Shown: positions 45,866-54,810 of the stretch, piece after piece
Position numbering within the stretch: position 1 is the stretch's first letter
Layout: each line of letters starts with the position of its first letter
DNA from: Halobacteriovoraceae bacterium
Lineage (GTDB): Bacteria; Bdellovibrionota; Bacteriovoracia; Bacteriovoracales; Bacteriovoracaceae
Assembly: GCA_002712005.1 (NCBI GenBank)
Contig: PASP01000015.1
Span: 154,804 to 218,803 of the forward strand
DNA: 64,000 bases
Direction of reading: 5' to 3'
Program-made: the position numbers and the translations under genes
Notes under the pieces: model-generated
Told to the model about the DNA's origin: nothing
The model's input: the letters and a program-made list of their open reading frames with translations, nothing else
The model's database searches: none

Positions 45866-46395
45866 AAGGTAACTTCGCTCACTTAATTAGACCTTTGGGG
45901 ATAACCCTACTTATATTAATTGTTTTAGAAATTCTTAGTACGGCCTTTCTTCCCATGGTAGGACTTACTAAGTATAGAATTCCTTTTAATGTTCTCATTA
46001 TTCTTTATATGGGTTTCAAGCTAGAGACACCTTTTACGTCGGTGATGATTCTAATTCTTCAATATACTCACTCTTTCTTCAGTATTGAAGGTTGGGAAAT
46101 GGGGACTGTCGCTGGAGTCATGATCTGTATCATTATCAGCTATCTAAAGGACCTATTGCATTTAACCTCGAGTGTAATCACGATTGTGGTTACTCAAATT
46201 TTTCAAACACTTTGGTTTTTAATTGTATCTAGTCTTATTTATCTTAAGACGGATGACTTCTCTTATATTGCTCAAAAGTTTTGGCGCTTCTTGCCTGAGA
46301 GTATTGTGATTAGTTTGTTGGCCCCTCTTATTTTTGGTGTGCTCGATGCCATTTGGAAAACAGAAGGGGAGAGTGGGCTTGGAAGTAGCGTTTAG
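45862..46395 (+). CDS. mreD: Rod-shape-determining protein MreD
   Basis: 177 residues of mostly membrane helices (five to six predicted), as expected for MreD, the inner-membrane partner of MreC. Sequence conservation is low in this family; the call rests on topology, size and the 4-bp overlap with mreC (GTGA), followed by mrdA. Confidence 0.85.
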   Translation: MKGNFAHLIRPLGITLLILIVLEILSTAFLPMVGLTKYRIPFNVLIILYMGFKLETPFTSVMILILQYTHSFFSIEGWEMGTVAGVMICIIISYLKDLLHLTSSVITIVVTQIFQTLWFLIVSSLIYLKTDDFSYIAQKFWRFLPESIVISLLAPLIFGVLDAIWKTEGESGLGSSV

Positions 46396-46404
46396 GACAA
46401 GATA

Positions 46405-48408
46405 ATGTTTGGTGAAGATGATCTGGTCCGGCAACATAAAAGTCGGGCTGATGTAATTGGAAATATTCTTATACTTTGTTTTGTCATAATTTTGGCAAGA
46501 CTTTGGTATTTGCAAATCTATCAAGGTGAGCTCTTTTACAAGTTCTCTTTAGAAAATAGATTGAGAAAAGAAGTTATTAAAGCTCCTCGAGGAATGATCT
46601 TTAGCCGTAATAGTCAAATGCTCATTCATAATATTCCACGCTTTGATGCTGTGATTATTCCGCAATATCTAAAAAATAAAAATGTAACTCTTAAGCGTCT
46701 TTCTAAAGTCCTAGAAATGTCTGAAGAAGATATAAAAGGAATTCTTAAGAAAAATAGAGGTCAAGCTAGATATAGAGCAGTAACGATTAAAAAGAATATT
46801 ACCTTGAAAGAAGTTTCCGTTATTGAAACGGAAAATTCAAAAATGCCTGGAGTTCGGGTTCAAACTTTTATTTCTCGAGAGTATCGCGATGGAAATGTAG
46901 GTGCGCACCTACTTGGGTACATTTCAGAAATTAATCAGCGACAATTACCTAAGTATCGAAAGAGAGATAGTTACGATTACAAACTTGGAGACTTCATTGG
47001 GCAAGCTGGTATTGAGGAAAAGTTCGATCTCGATCTCCGAGGTGATGATGGCTATGAATTTGTAGAAGTTGATGCTCGTGGACGAATGAGAAGAAACTTA
47101 CGCTCTAGTGTGCTCTTTGCAGGAATTGAAAATAAGGAAGCTACCCCTGGAAATAATATTCGCCTGACGATTGATAGAGATATGCAGCTCTCAGCGTTTA
47201 AGGCGCTGGAGAAAAAAGTAGGCTCAGCAGTTGCCGTTGATATTAATACTGGTGAAATTTTGGCCATGGTTTCAAGGCCTGCCTTTGATCCCACGAAGTT
47301 TTCAAGAGGACTCACAAAAGAATATTGGGACTCCCTTATTACTAATGAACTAAATCCCTTAAGAGATAGAACGATACAAGAGCATTATCCTCCTGGTTCT
47401 ACTTTCAAGGCGATAACCGCCATTGCGGCTCTTGAAGAGGGAATTGTAAAACCCGATCAAGAACTTAAGTGTGGACCTACCTTTCGACTTGGAAGACGTG
47501 TCTTTCACGACTGGAAAAGAGGAGGACATGGGCCTACAGATGTTTATAAGTCTCTAAGAAGATCAGTCGATGTTTACTTCTATCAAATTGCAACTCAGCT
47601 TGATATTGATAAGCTCGCTGAGTATGCCCGTATGTTTGGGCTAGGGGAAAAAACAGGAATACCTCTATCAAGAGAAACATCGGGGCTAATTCCTACTAAG
47701 GAATGGAAATTAAAAAGAAGTGGAGAAGAATGGCAATTAGGTGAGACTGTATCTTGTGTTATTGGACAGTCCTATGTTTTGACGACTCCACTACAGTTGG
47801 CCATGGCCTACGCTGCTATTGCAAACGGCGGAATTCTTTATCGACCCCATTTAATCAAAGAGATCTTCACAAATAATGGTGAAATCATTAAGAAATTTGA
47901 ACCTGAAGTCGTTAGTAAAGCTACTGTGGATGAAAAGAATTTACAGGCCATTAGAAAAGGACTTTATCAAGTGGCCAATCATCCTCGAGGAACCGCTTTT
48001 TGGTACAAGGGTTTTGGACTTCAAATGGCTGGTAAGACAGGAACAGCTCAAGTCCGTTCAATGACTTCCAAAGAACTTTTTTCAAAGTGTGAAGAGATGC
48101 CTTATAAAGATAGAAACCATGGACTCTTTGTAGGTTATGCTCCTTTTGATAATCCCCAAGTTGCCGTGGCAGCTGTTGTTGAACACGGATGCCACGGTTC
48201 ATCAGCAGCGGTACCTGTTGTAAGGGATGTCCTTACAACCTATATGAAAAAGTATGATGCAGAAACCTTTGCAAAGAATGAGAAAAAAGAAAAAGAAGAA
48301 TATTACTCTTTTATAAGAAAGAGAACTGCGGCTAGGAAGAAGGCCCAAGAAGAAGCTGAGGCTAAGAAAGAAGCTGATGAAAGCTCAGAAGAAGATGCAG
48401 AGGAATAA
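46405..48408 (+). CDS. mrdA: Penicillin-binding protein 2 (elongasome transpeptidase)
   Basis: 667 residues. An N-terminal membrane helix (about 15-35) is followed by the pedestal domain (LRKEVIKAPRGMIFSRN start; GAHLLGYISEINQRQL; GQAGIEEKFDLDLRG) and the transpeptidase domain. Active-site motifs: STFK (in PPGSTFKAITAI, S at about residue 332), SVD (LRRSVDVYFYQ) as the SxN-type motif and KTGTAQV. It cross-links lateral-wall peptidoglycan with RodA. The C-terminal tail is unusually charged (Lys/Glu-rich, about 620-667). Confidence 0.96.
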   Translation: MFGEDDLVRQHKSRADVIGNILILCFVIILARLWYLQIYQGELFYKFSLENRLRKEVIKAPRGMIFSRNSQMLIHNIPRFDAVIIPQYLKNKNVTLKRLSKVLEMSEEDIKGILKKNRGQARYRAVTIKKNITLKEVSVIETENSKMPGVRVQTFISREYRDGNVGAHLLGYISEINQRQLPKYRKRDSYDYKLGDFIGQAGIEEKFDLDLRGDDGYEFVEVDARGRMRRNLRSSVLFAGIENKEATPGNNIRLTIDRDMQLSAFKALEKKVGSAVAVDINTGEILAMVSRPAFDPTKFSRGLTKEYWDSLITNELNPLRDRTIQEHYPPGSTFKAITAIAALEEGIVKPDQELKCGPTFRLGRRVFHDWKRGGHGPTDVYKSLRRSVDVYFYQIATQLDIDKLAEYARMFGLGEKTGIPLSRETSGLIPTKEWKLKRSGEEWQLGETVSCVIGQSYVLTTPLQLAMAYAAIANGGILYRPHLIKEIFTNNGEIIKKFEPEVVSKATVDEKNLQAIRKGLYQVANHPRGTAFWYKGFGLQMAGKTGTAQVRSMTSKELFSKCEEMPYKDRNHGLFVGYAPFDNPQVAVAAVVEHGCHGSSAAVPVVRDVLTTYMKKYDAETFAKNEKKEKEEYYSFIRKRTAARKKAQEEAEAKKEADESSEEDAEE

Positions 48409-48433
48409 CTGCTTTAGATAAATAGGCCATGTG

Positions 48434-49546
48434 ATGAATAGAAGTGCGATTGTAGATTTTTTCAAAAAGTATGACTTTACCTTCTTTGGTATTTCTATTG
48501 CTATTTTTATTATGGGTGTTTTTAACCTCTATTCTGCAACTCATGCCTCATCTTCAAGCGCTATGGCGGACTTATTTAAGGTCCAATCGGGTTGGTTTGC
48601 GCTGTCTTTAGTGATCGGCTTTGGTATTAGTTTTATTAATCCCAAAACCTTCTTCAGATATTCTTATTTATTCTACATCGTAAACGTCATACTCCTCGTT
48701 CTTGTTCTCGTATTAGGACATAAGGGAATGGGGGCTCAAAGATGGATACTCCTAGGACCCATTCGACTTCAGCCGTCAGAAATCACAAAGATTGCTGTTA
48801 TTTTGGTACTGGGAAGATGGTATTCTAAGAGTTACCCCGATAGAGAGCTGGGTTTTAAAGAGCTAATCATTCCTGCAATTATTGTAATGATTCCGACAAT
48901 TCTCATTGTTATGGAGCCTGATCTTGGAACAGGACTTCTCGTGATGCTCATCTTTCTTGTGGTTAGCTTTTATCGCCGTCTGAAGTGGAAAATGATTGGT
49001 ATCTTGGCCGTCATGGCCTTAGTTAGCGGTGGAGTCATGTATAAATTTGGCCTTAAGGAATATCAAAGAAAGAGGATTATTACTTTCTTAAATCCTGGAG
49101 CTGATGCTAGGGGCTCGGGCTATAATGCTATTCAATCAAAGATAGCCATCGGCTCAGGGCAGTTTGCTGGAAAGGGCTTTCTCAAATCTTCACAAGCTTC
49201 CTTAAATTACTTACCTGAAAACCATACAGACTTTGTATTTTCAATCTTTAATGAAGAACATGGTTTTATCGGTTCTCTTATTTTAATCTCTCTTTATATG
49301 ATTCTCTTTTTTCGTTACATATGGTTGGCGCAATCGGTGCCCCGAATGTTTGACTCTGTAGTGGCCATAGGAATTATGTCTCTTTTCTTTTGGCATACAT
49401 TTGTAAATATGGGCATGGTGATGGGACTCATGCCCATTGTAGGGTTACCTCTTCCTCTAATGTCCTATGGAGGTTCGAGTTTGGTGACCTTTGGGATTTG
49501 TACCGGTGTGGCCACCTCGATCAGTAACGCTCGAAACTTATTCTGA
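48434..49546 (+). CDS. rodA: Rod-shape-determining protein RodA (SEDS glycosyltransferase)
   Basis: About 370 residues, polytopic (about ten helices). RodA polymerises glycan strands for side-wall growth with PBP2. Seen: GHKGMGAQRWILLGPIRLQPSEI, the SEDS lipid-binding/catalytic region, EPDLGTGLLVML, LPENHTDFVFSIFNEEHGFIG (with the conserved Asp/Glu) and the C-terminal GLPLPLMSYGGSSLV. ATG 48434 or the adjacent GTG 48431 could be the start. Ends the operon; its stop overlaps the next convergent gene by 9 bp. Confidence 0.95.
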   Translation: MNRSAIVDFFKKYDFTFFGISIAIFIMGVFNLYSATHASSSSAMADLFKVQSGWFALSLVIGFGISFINPKTFFRYSYLFYIVNVILLVLVLVLGHKGMGAQRWILLGPIRLQPSEITKIAVILVLGRWYSKSYPDRELGFKELIIPAIIVMIPTILIVMEPDLGTGLLVMLIFLVVSFYRRLKWKMIGILAVMALVSGGVMYKFGLKEYQRKRIITFLNPGADARGSGYNAIQSKIAIGSGQFAGKGFLKSSQASLNYLPENHTDFVFSIFNEEHGFIGSLILISLYMILFFRYIWLAQSVPRMFDSVVAIGIMSLFFWHTFVNMGMVMGLMPIVGLPLPLMSYGGSSLVTFGICTGVATSISNARNLF

Positions 49547-49846
49547 TGCCATAACAAATTCGTTGAGAAGTTCGCAATTTTTGCGATCAACAATGAGTCC
49601 TAGCTGGAACCAACCAGAGTGGTAGCTTCCAGTGGCCTTATAGAAATCTACATCATCGTAGGGATTGATGAAGAGTAGATCATCTCTGTAGTTACTAATT
49701 TCTTCGTTCTTGGATAGTCTTTTCTCCCATTTAATCTTGAGTCTATGATCGCTTGGGGCTGAGATTTGCTTTTCTAATTCATAAGCACAGGCCAAGACAG
49801 AAGAGGAAAGTAGGGAAAGGGTAAGTAGTAGAATCATTTTTTTCAT
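49538..49846 (-). CDS. Small secreted protein, unknown function
   Basis: About 102 residues from ATG 49846, preceded by AAGGAT; the longer upstream ORF start is less likely because the signal peptide begins here (KKMILLLTLSLLSSSVLA). The mature part has an odd number of cysteines (ACAYELEKQ, DRKNCELL) and aromatic residues in a short beta-rich stretch (YHSGWFQLGLIVD). No family recognised. Convergent with rodA, overlapping by 9 bp. Confidence 0.65.
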   Translation of the reverse strand: MKKMILLLTLSLLSSSVLACAYELEKQISAPSDHRLKIKWEKRLSKNEEISNYRDDLLFINPYDDVDFYKATGSYHSGWFQLGLIVDRKNCELLNEFVMASE

Positions 49847-50040
49847 GATGAATCCTTGGTGGGGTTGGGGTTTAGCCAGCCTTATCTCGAATTTTCCTAA
49901 TTTCGACAAGAGTGAAGCTAAAATTTTCATTCAATTTTTAGGTACTTAGATTGTAAAAAAAGAAGTCAGAAGTGAGATGGCCCATGAATTGCAGCTTATA
50001 GGGGTGAGAAAAGTAAAACTCGTAATATTAAGGAGTTACC

Positions 50041-50325
50041 ATGAATGAAACGTTTAAATATTCAACACTCTTTGCAAAAGTAGTCATTGTTTGTCTTATT
50101 ATAGCCGCAGCTATGCTCAGTAGCGTAAAGACCTTTGCAAAAACAGCTAATGAAGAACTCGTTTTCCAAAGCGTTCGTCTATCTCTTTGGTATGAAGGAA
50201 CTGATAAGTCGCTACAAAAGAATGAGGGGACTCAGGCCAATGCTATGCAAATGGTTTATCCTGAAGAGCTCTTTCGTGCCATGCAGAAGCATCATGAACA
50301 AAAGAGTACTGCCCTTGGACAGTAG
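50041..50325 (+). CDS. Small exported protein, unknown function
   Basis: 94 residues. An N-terminal hydrophobic segment (about 10-30) ends near FAKTANEEL, looking like a signal peptide or anchor. The rest is polar (FQSVRLSLWYEGTDKS). Ribosome-binding site AAGGAG 7 bases upstream is good, so it is likely real. No family recognised. Stands alone ahead of the MarR gene. Confidence 0.6.
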   Translation: MNETFKYSTLFAKVVIVCLIIAAAMLSSVKTFAKTANEELVFQSVRLSLWYEGTDKSLQKNEGTQANAMQMVYPEELFRAMQKHHEQKSTALGQ

Positions 50326-50431
50326 AAGATTTTAAGTTTCCTTAAATTTGCTCTATGTGACAAAAACTGCTATATAGTATTATATACATACTACTAGACA
50401 TGATTAGTCTAAAGTCAGTTTTGGAAGCATT

Positions 50432-50887
50432 ATGAGAAAGATATCCCTAATTGGAAGCCTTTTAAAAAGAATTTACCGCTCCTATTCTACGGAACTTCTC
50501 GACTCATTAGAGCAGAGAGGTTTCACTGATCTTAGACCAAGTTTTCTTGAAGTTCTCCTCTATATTTGTGAAGTTGACGGGCCATCCATTAAGGAAATTG
50601 GTCGCGCTTGTGGACTTAAGAAGCAAACGATGACTTCACACTTAAATGAGCTTGAAAAAAGAGGCTATATCGAAAGAAGAGCAGGTCTTCGCGATAAGAG
50701 AGAGCAACATATTTATCTAACGGGTTACTGTGAGAAGTTCAAGCTCAACCTTTTTGAGTGTACAGACGAGATCGAAAGAAATTATACAGATATCGTTGGA
50801 GACGTAGAACTTGATCGAGTTCAGCATCTCTTAAAGAATTTTCATGGAAAGATCAGTTCGGCAAAAAATCATGAACTCCCTTTATAG
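50432..50887 (+). CDS. MarR-family transcriptional regulator
   Basis: 151 residues. A winged helix-turn-helix: LRPSFLEVLLYICEVDGPSIKEIGRACGLKKQTMTSHLNELEKRGYIERR (residues about 31-80, the recognition helix KKQTMTSHLNELEKRG is typical of MarR), then the wing with REQHIYLTGYCEKF. It probably represses a nearby transporter or stress gene in response to small ligands. Its target is not obvious; the next plus-strand gene is far away. Confidence 0.88.
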   Translation: MRKISLIGSLLKRIYRSYSTELLDSLEQRGFTDLRPSFLEVLLYICEVDGPSIKEIGRACGLKKQTMTSHLNELEKRGYIERRAGLRDKREQHIYLTGYCEKFKLNLFECTDEIERNYTDIVGDVELDRVQHLLKNFHGKISSAKNHELPL

Positions 50888-50898
50888 GAGTTCATTTC

Positions 50899-51411
50899 TT
50901 ATTCTTTAAAAGTACCAATTGTACGTTTTCTCTTCGCTGGCCAAAATTCATGGCCACCCGAAATATTATTCAAATTAAAAAATCCTTTCTTCACTAGAAT
51001 TTCGCAAGCTTGAATGGAACGAAGTCCTCTTTCACTGATGACGAGTATAGGGGTCGTTTTGTTGATGATTTCATGGCAGCGAGCTGAGAGTTCTTCTAAG
51101 GGGAGGGGAATTGAACCCGGTAGAAGCTCCGAAGGAACAGTACCTTGATGGCTAACATCGATGAGGATGAAGTCCATATCGGGGTCATTGTAAATTTCAA
51201 ATGCCCTTTGAGGAGAGAGATCATTATAAGGTCTTCCATAGAGGATCATTGAGTCATCGATATCTTGACCATTTTTGACACGGATTAAGTGATTCCTTTG
51301 AAGGCTAATTGAAAAGTCCATTTTTTCATCAAGACGAGAGATATTGTTTTCAATATTGGATAGCCTTTGGTTCATTTCCTCAAGCATTTTAAAAATTTTC
51401 ATTTCCATCAT
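50899..51411 (-). CDS. Rhodanese-like domain protein lacking the catalytic cysteine
   Basis: 170 residues. An N-terminal coiled coil (about 1-38, MLEEMNQRLSNIENNISRL) precedes a rhodanese-like domain (about 60-160): LSPQRAFEIYNDPDMDFILIDVSHQGTVPSELLPGSIPLPLEEL pattern and ILVISERGLRSIQACEILVKKGF. The active-site position reads S126-E-R-G-x-R-S in place of C-x-x-G-x-R-S, so it should not transfer sulfur and may be a binding domain. It is the last gene of a minus-strand group with two membrane/secreted genes. Confidence 0.82.
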   Translation of the reverse strand: MMEMKIFKMLEEMNQRLSNIENNISRLDEKMDFSISLQRNHLIRVKNGQDIDDSMILYGRPYNDLSPQRAFEIYNDPDMDFILIDVSHQGTVPSELLPGSIPLPLEELSARCHEIINKTTPILVISERGLRSIQACEILVKKGFFNLNNISGGHEFWPAKRKRTIGTFKE

Positions 51412-51434
51412 TGTAAAATCCTTTTTACTTGAAC

Positions 51435-52343
51435 TTAGAAAGTGGGGTAGAAGTCTCCGAAGTGGATTCTTCCTGTTATAACAATGGTAAGAAAGCAGGC
51501 GGTAAAGAATGTTGCTCCTTCATATACACCGTAACCAATCTCAACATTAGAGTTGTCCTGTTGTCCTTCTGTCTTTGCTAGTTTTTGAAGATCATCCTCA
51601 AGAAAGAAGATCATGCGAATTCCCCACATAAAAACAGGGAGAATAATAAGAGAGAGAAGAATTTTTAGAATGGCCTGAACACTGAACCAGCGAATCTCTG
51701 TTAATGCAATATTAAGAGAGGAGGCAATAATTAAACTCCAACCCATAAAAAAGCCAAAATAGGAGATTCCGATGGCCATATTTTTTTGAATAAGAAGTCT
51801 GTTAAAGGAGAGCTTACTCATAAGGGGAAAGGTCTTGGTAGCAAAGCCAATTAATACTAAGGCAAAGAGCCAAAGGAAAATAAGCATCACTAATGAAGTC
51901 CCAGACGTATTGAGAATAACCTTTAAGACCATGGCCACACCTAGAGCGTGAGCTAGACCAATTAATGAGTACGAAGAGTTCCTTCTTTTCACAACTTCGT
52001 CTTGATATTCAAAATTATAGAGTACGATACTGTCTATAGTGTAGAGGCTTAAGATATAGAGAACAAAACCGGAAATTGCTTGGATAAAGAAATCCATGAC
52101 TGCAAAACCGAATCCTTGATCTAGACTAAAGTGATATTCAGAAAAAACGATTCCAATTCCAATAAGACGAGAAAAGAAGTGTAGAGTTTCTGCGGAGTTC
52201 TTAGAGGGCGTAAACCGACGAAACATTTGACTCTTTAGAGAAGGGTAGACGATGTAGTGTACATATCTATAGAGAAAGAGAATCAAACAAATAAATATGG
52301 TGAAGATAAATCTAAGGGTAAGTTTGTCGAATAATTCATTCAT
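51435..52343 (-). CDS. Polytopic inner-membrane protein (possibly DUF350-like)
   Basis: About 302 residues from ATG 52343, with AGGAGAG upstream and a 4-bp overlap (ATGA) with the preceding gene, so the start is firm. About eight hydrophobic helices in two similar blocks, reminiscent of a duplicated DUF350 domain. The loop segments carry few charged conserved residues. Function unknown; coupling to the secreted protein upstream suggests a joint role. Confidence 0.65.
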   Translation of the reverse strand: MNELFDKLTLRFIFTIFICLILFLYRYVHYIVYPSLKSQMFRRFTPSKNSAETLHFFSRLIGIGIVFSEYHFSLDQGFGFAVMDFFIQAISGFVLYILSLYTIDSIVLYNFEYQDEVVKRRNSSYSLIGLAHALGVAMVLKVILNTSGTSLVMLIFLWLFALVLIGFATKTFPLMSKLSFNRLLIQKNMAIGISYFGFFMGWSLIIASSLNIALTEIRWFSVQAILKILLSLIILPVFMWGIRMIFFLEDDLQKLAKTEGQQDNSNVEIGYGVYEGATFFTACFLTIVITGRIHFGDFYPTF

Positions 52344-53035
52344 TCTTCGCTCTCCTGCGTAACCTTCTTCCATGGGGGAACATCAATATAGTCACTAAGG
52401 TGTTCAAGAAAGATATATTCTTGGTCTTCTCTTTTATAGGGACTATTTTCATTGAGATGAGACGTGATACTTCCCTTTGTTCCAAATTCCTGATTGAGTC
52501 CAAAGAAGGGTTTCTCATTCTTTAAGTAGATCTGTAGTTTTTCGTAAAATTCATAAGTCGGGCGAAAGTCATCCCAATAAAATTGAAAGGGAAAATGACG
52601 ATAGGCCCGATGGAAGTACCATTCTCTTTTTCCTGAGTTTCTAAACTTCCAGCCCCCAAAAGCAGGGTCGCCAATATATAAAGTTCCTGGAGGCATAGGG
52701 ACAACAGATTCTCGATTGTCTCGTTCGTATCTTCTAAATAAAGACATTCCGATTTTATCTTTATTGGCCGTCCAATATTTCTTGGATGTTCTTGTAATAA
52801 TCGTTTCTGATTGTTTAAATCCATGAACAATCTTAAATTTCATATAATATGTCTTTATAAGAAAGCCCGCTTGAAACATATCTACAAGAATGAGAGATAG
52901 GGGAGCACCTTGAAAGAGGCCTGAATATACTTTCTCATTTTGAATATAAATGGCCTTTTGAGCAGATGGGGAGAGTGACTTCGATAGCCCCAAAAAGATC
53001 AAAATGAGTAGAGTATAAAGTGAAATCTTATTCAT
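52340..53035 (-). CDS. Secreted protein of unknown function coupled to the membrane protein
   Basis: About 231 residues from ATG 53035, which opens into a signal peptide (KISLYTLLILIFLGLSKSLS). An upstream TTG 53065 is less likely. The mature part is rich in aromatic residues (FGGWKFRNSGKREWYFHRAYRHFPFQFYW region, about residues 125-155), suggesting a compact beta fold. Stop and the next gene's start overlap (ATGA), implying translational coupling. No family recognised. Confidence 0.65.
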   Translation of the reverse strand: MNKISLYTLLILIFLGLSKSLSPSAQKAIYIQNEKVYSGLFQGAPLSLILVDMFQAGFLIKTYYMKFKIVHGFKQSETIITRTSKKYWTANKDKIGMSLFRRYERDNRESVVPMPPGTLYIGDPAFGGWKFRNSGKREWYFHRAYRHFPFQFYWDDFRPTYEFYEKLQIYLKNEKPFFGLNQEFGTKGSITSHLNENSPYKREDQEYIFLEHLSDYIDVPPWKKVTQESEE

Positions 53036-53097
53036 AGAGAATAATGATACCGCTTTGAGTAACAAAATTCCAATACAGCAAATGATTTAATTTAAAC

Positions 53098-54408
53098 TTA
53101 ATGACTCGTTAAGTCTTTTAATTGACTCGCTTGAGCTGTGGTCATAGAGCTACGATAACAGTGGAGGCGATTAATCTCGTGAGAATGAGCAAATTTTTGA
53201 AATAATTCAGTTGCTTCATTTATATTTGAGATAATTCGAGATTGGCTATCATAGTACTTACGAACAACTTTCATGGGATAAGTTACATGTTCTTGAGGTT
53301 CTTGACCTTCATAATATTTAGAGAGTCTTCCTTTTGAAGAGCTTCTAATATACTCAATACCTTCTTCTTCAAGAAACTGCTGAACCTTTTCCAGTTGGGC
53401 TTTCTGGTCCAAGTTAAAAGATTCATAGACTTTAGGGGGAATCTTATTTTTTACAATTTGTTCTGCATAACGATTCTTTGAGTTTCTCATGGTTTTCATA
53501 AGAAAGTGGTCATCATGCTCAACATATTTTTCGATATCAGCTGGAATACGATATTCATCCGGTGCTGTTTCAAAATACTTGTAGAGAAGTTTTTCTAAAC
53601 AAACGGCTCTGTAGTGGAAATAGACCATTACAAACATGTGATAACGACTGAGAAGAAAGTCATCAAAAGTAACGACGGCCCTTTCGGTAATTCCTAGAAA
53701 GGCCTTATTACCTTCAACACATATTTCGAGATTATCGAGAAGCCAGTCCAAATCGTAGCTCCCATAACTAACCCCACAAAAATAGCTGTCTCTAAGTAAA
53801 TAGTCCATTCGGTCACAATCAAGTTCACTAGAAACCAATTGATGGAGAAGTGGAAAGTAATTGATTCCCTCTAGAGTAAAGTAGGACTCATTTTGAGTAC
53901 TCCCTCGAATGAGGTCCGCAATATACTTTCTTTCAACTCCAAAGGAGCTCTCTACTAAATGAAAGCTCTTAGCAAAGGAACTGTCCGCAATAGACTTAAT
54001 TGTATAGTCTTCGTGAGTGGCCATTCTCTTACTTGTTTGGTCCTTAGGACTTAAAAACTCTTTTGGAATTTTAAGGTCCTGAAGTCCAGGCATTACATAT
54101 TCAGTGGTATGGGATAGAGGAGCGTGACCGATATCGTGAAGGAGGCAAGCTAGCTTGAATGTTTCTTTAAGTTTTAAAAGATCCGGAGTGGAGTGGAATC
54201 CTTTAAAGAGCTTGTCAAAGGCCCTATCCCCAACATTCATAACTCCAATTGAGTGAATAAAACGAGTATGAGTAGCCCCAGGGAAAACATATTCGGAAAA
54301 GCCTAGCTGCTTGATATTTCTAAGCCTTTGAAAGAAAGCATCCTGAATAATAGGGACTTCTTCATTTAGAATATGAATAGAACCGTGTACGGGATCTCTA
54401 ACTTCCAT
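53098..54408 (-). CDS. HD-domain phosphohydrolase (YwfO/dGTPase-like)
   Basis: 436 residues. HD superfamily ligands: H52 (RFIHSIG), H91-D92 (CLLHDIGHAPLSH) and a later Asp in LDCDRMDYLLRDSYFCG. The N-terminal DPVHGSIHI and GATHTRFIHS phrases are typical of the YwfO/SAMHD1-like dNTP triphosphohydrolase branch, which cleaves dNTPs or nucleotides with metal ions. Cytoplasmic. Substrate not established. Confidence 0.9.
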   Translation of the reverse strand: MEVRDPVHGSIHILNEEVPIIQDAFFQRLRNIKQLGFSEYVFPGATHTRFIHSIGVMNVGDRAFDKLFKGFHSTPDLLKLKETFKLACLLHDIGHAPLSHTTEYVMPGLQDLKIPKEFLSPKDQTSKRMATHEDYTIKSIADSSFAKSFHLVESSFGVERKYIADLIRGSTQNESYFTLEGINYFPLLHQLVSSELDCDRMDYLLRDSYFCGVSYGSYDLDWLLDNLEICVEGNKAFLGITERAVVTFDDFLLSRYHMFVMVYFHYRAVCLEKLLYKYFETAPDEYRIPADIEKYVEHDDHFLMKTMRNSKNRYAEQIVKNKIPPKVYESFNLDQKAQLEKVQQFLEEEGIEYIRSSSKGRLSKYYEGQEPQEHVTYPMKVVRKYYDSQSRIISNINEATELFQKFAHSHEINRLHCYRSSMTTAQASQLKDLTSH

Positions 54409-54455
54409 GGGCTTCCTGGGGTAAATTGTGCGATAAGTTATTTAGCTTCTGAAAC

Positions 54456-54716
54456 TTAGTTACTTTTTTCTAAATTGGCAACGTTTTCTTCAAGCCATGT
54501 AATGATATCCGAAGATTCGAATTTAGGCTCTCCGTTGATATATAGGCAAGGCACAGTTTTACGGCCTGTTTTCTCCATGTGAAAACGAAGATCGTCTGGA
54601 TTGGTCATAACGTCATGCATTTCAACCTTAATTCCAAGAGAATCCACTTTTTGCATTACGCGTACGCAGAAGGGACAGCTATCAAATTTATAAAGTTTAA
54701 GCTCTGGAGAGTTCAT
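54456..54716 (-). CDS. Glutaredoxin-family protein
   Basis: About 86 residues from ATG 54716 (AGGAA upstream); the longer ORF start would run through the terminator. The redox motif CPFC is at residues 14-17, with TVPCLYING (cis-Pro) and SSDIITWLE later, as in glutaredoxins and GST N-domains. It reduces disulfides with glutathione or related thiols. A terminator separates it from the histone-like gene upstream. Confidence 0.88.
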   Translation of the reverse strand: MNSPELKLYKFDSCPFCVRVMQKVDSLGIKVEMHDVMTNPDDLRFHMEKTGRKTVPCLYINGEPKFESSDIITWLEENVANLEKSN

Positions 54717-54740
54717 ATCATTTCCTCGTATTAAGTTCAT

Positions 54741-54767
54741 AAAAAAAGCCCCGAATAAATCCGGGGC
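54741..54767 (-). terminator. Rho-independent terminator after the histone-like gene
   Basis: On the minus strand GCCCCG (54767-54762 complement) pairs with CGGGGC (54753-54748 complement) around an AT loop, followed by seven T (complement of 54747-54741). It ends the lysine-rich protein gene. Confidence 0.88.
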
Positions 54768-54810
54768 TTCATCATTAGCATGATTGAAATTGAAAGAAAA
54801 TGAAGAGAAC

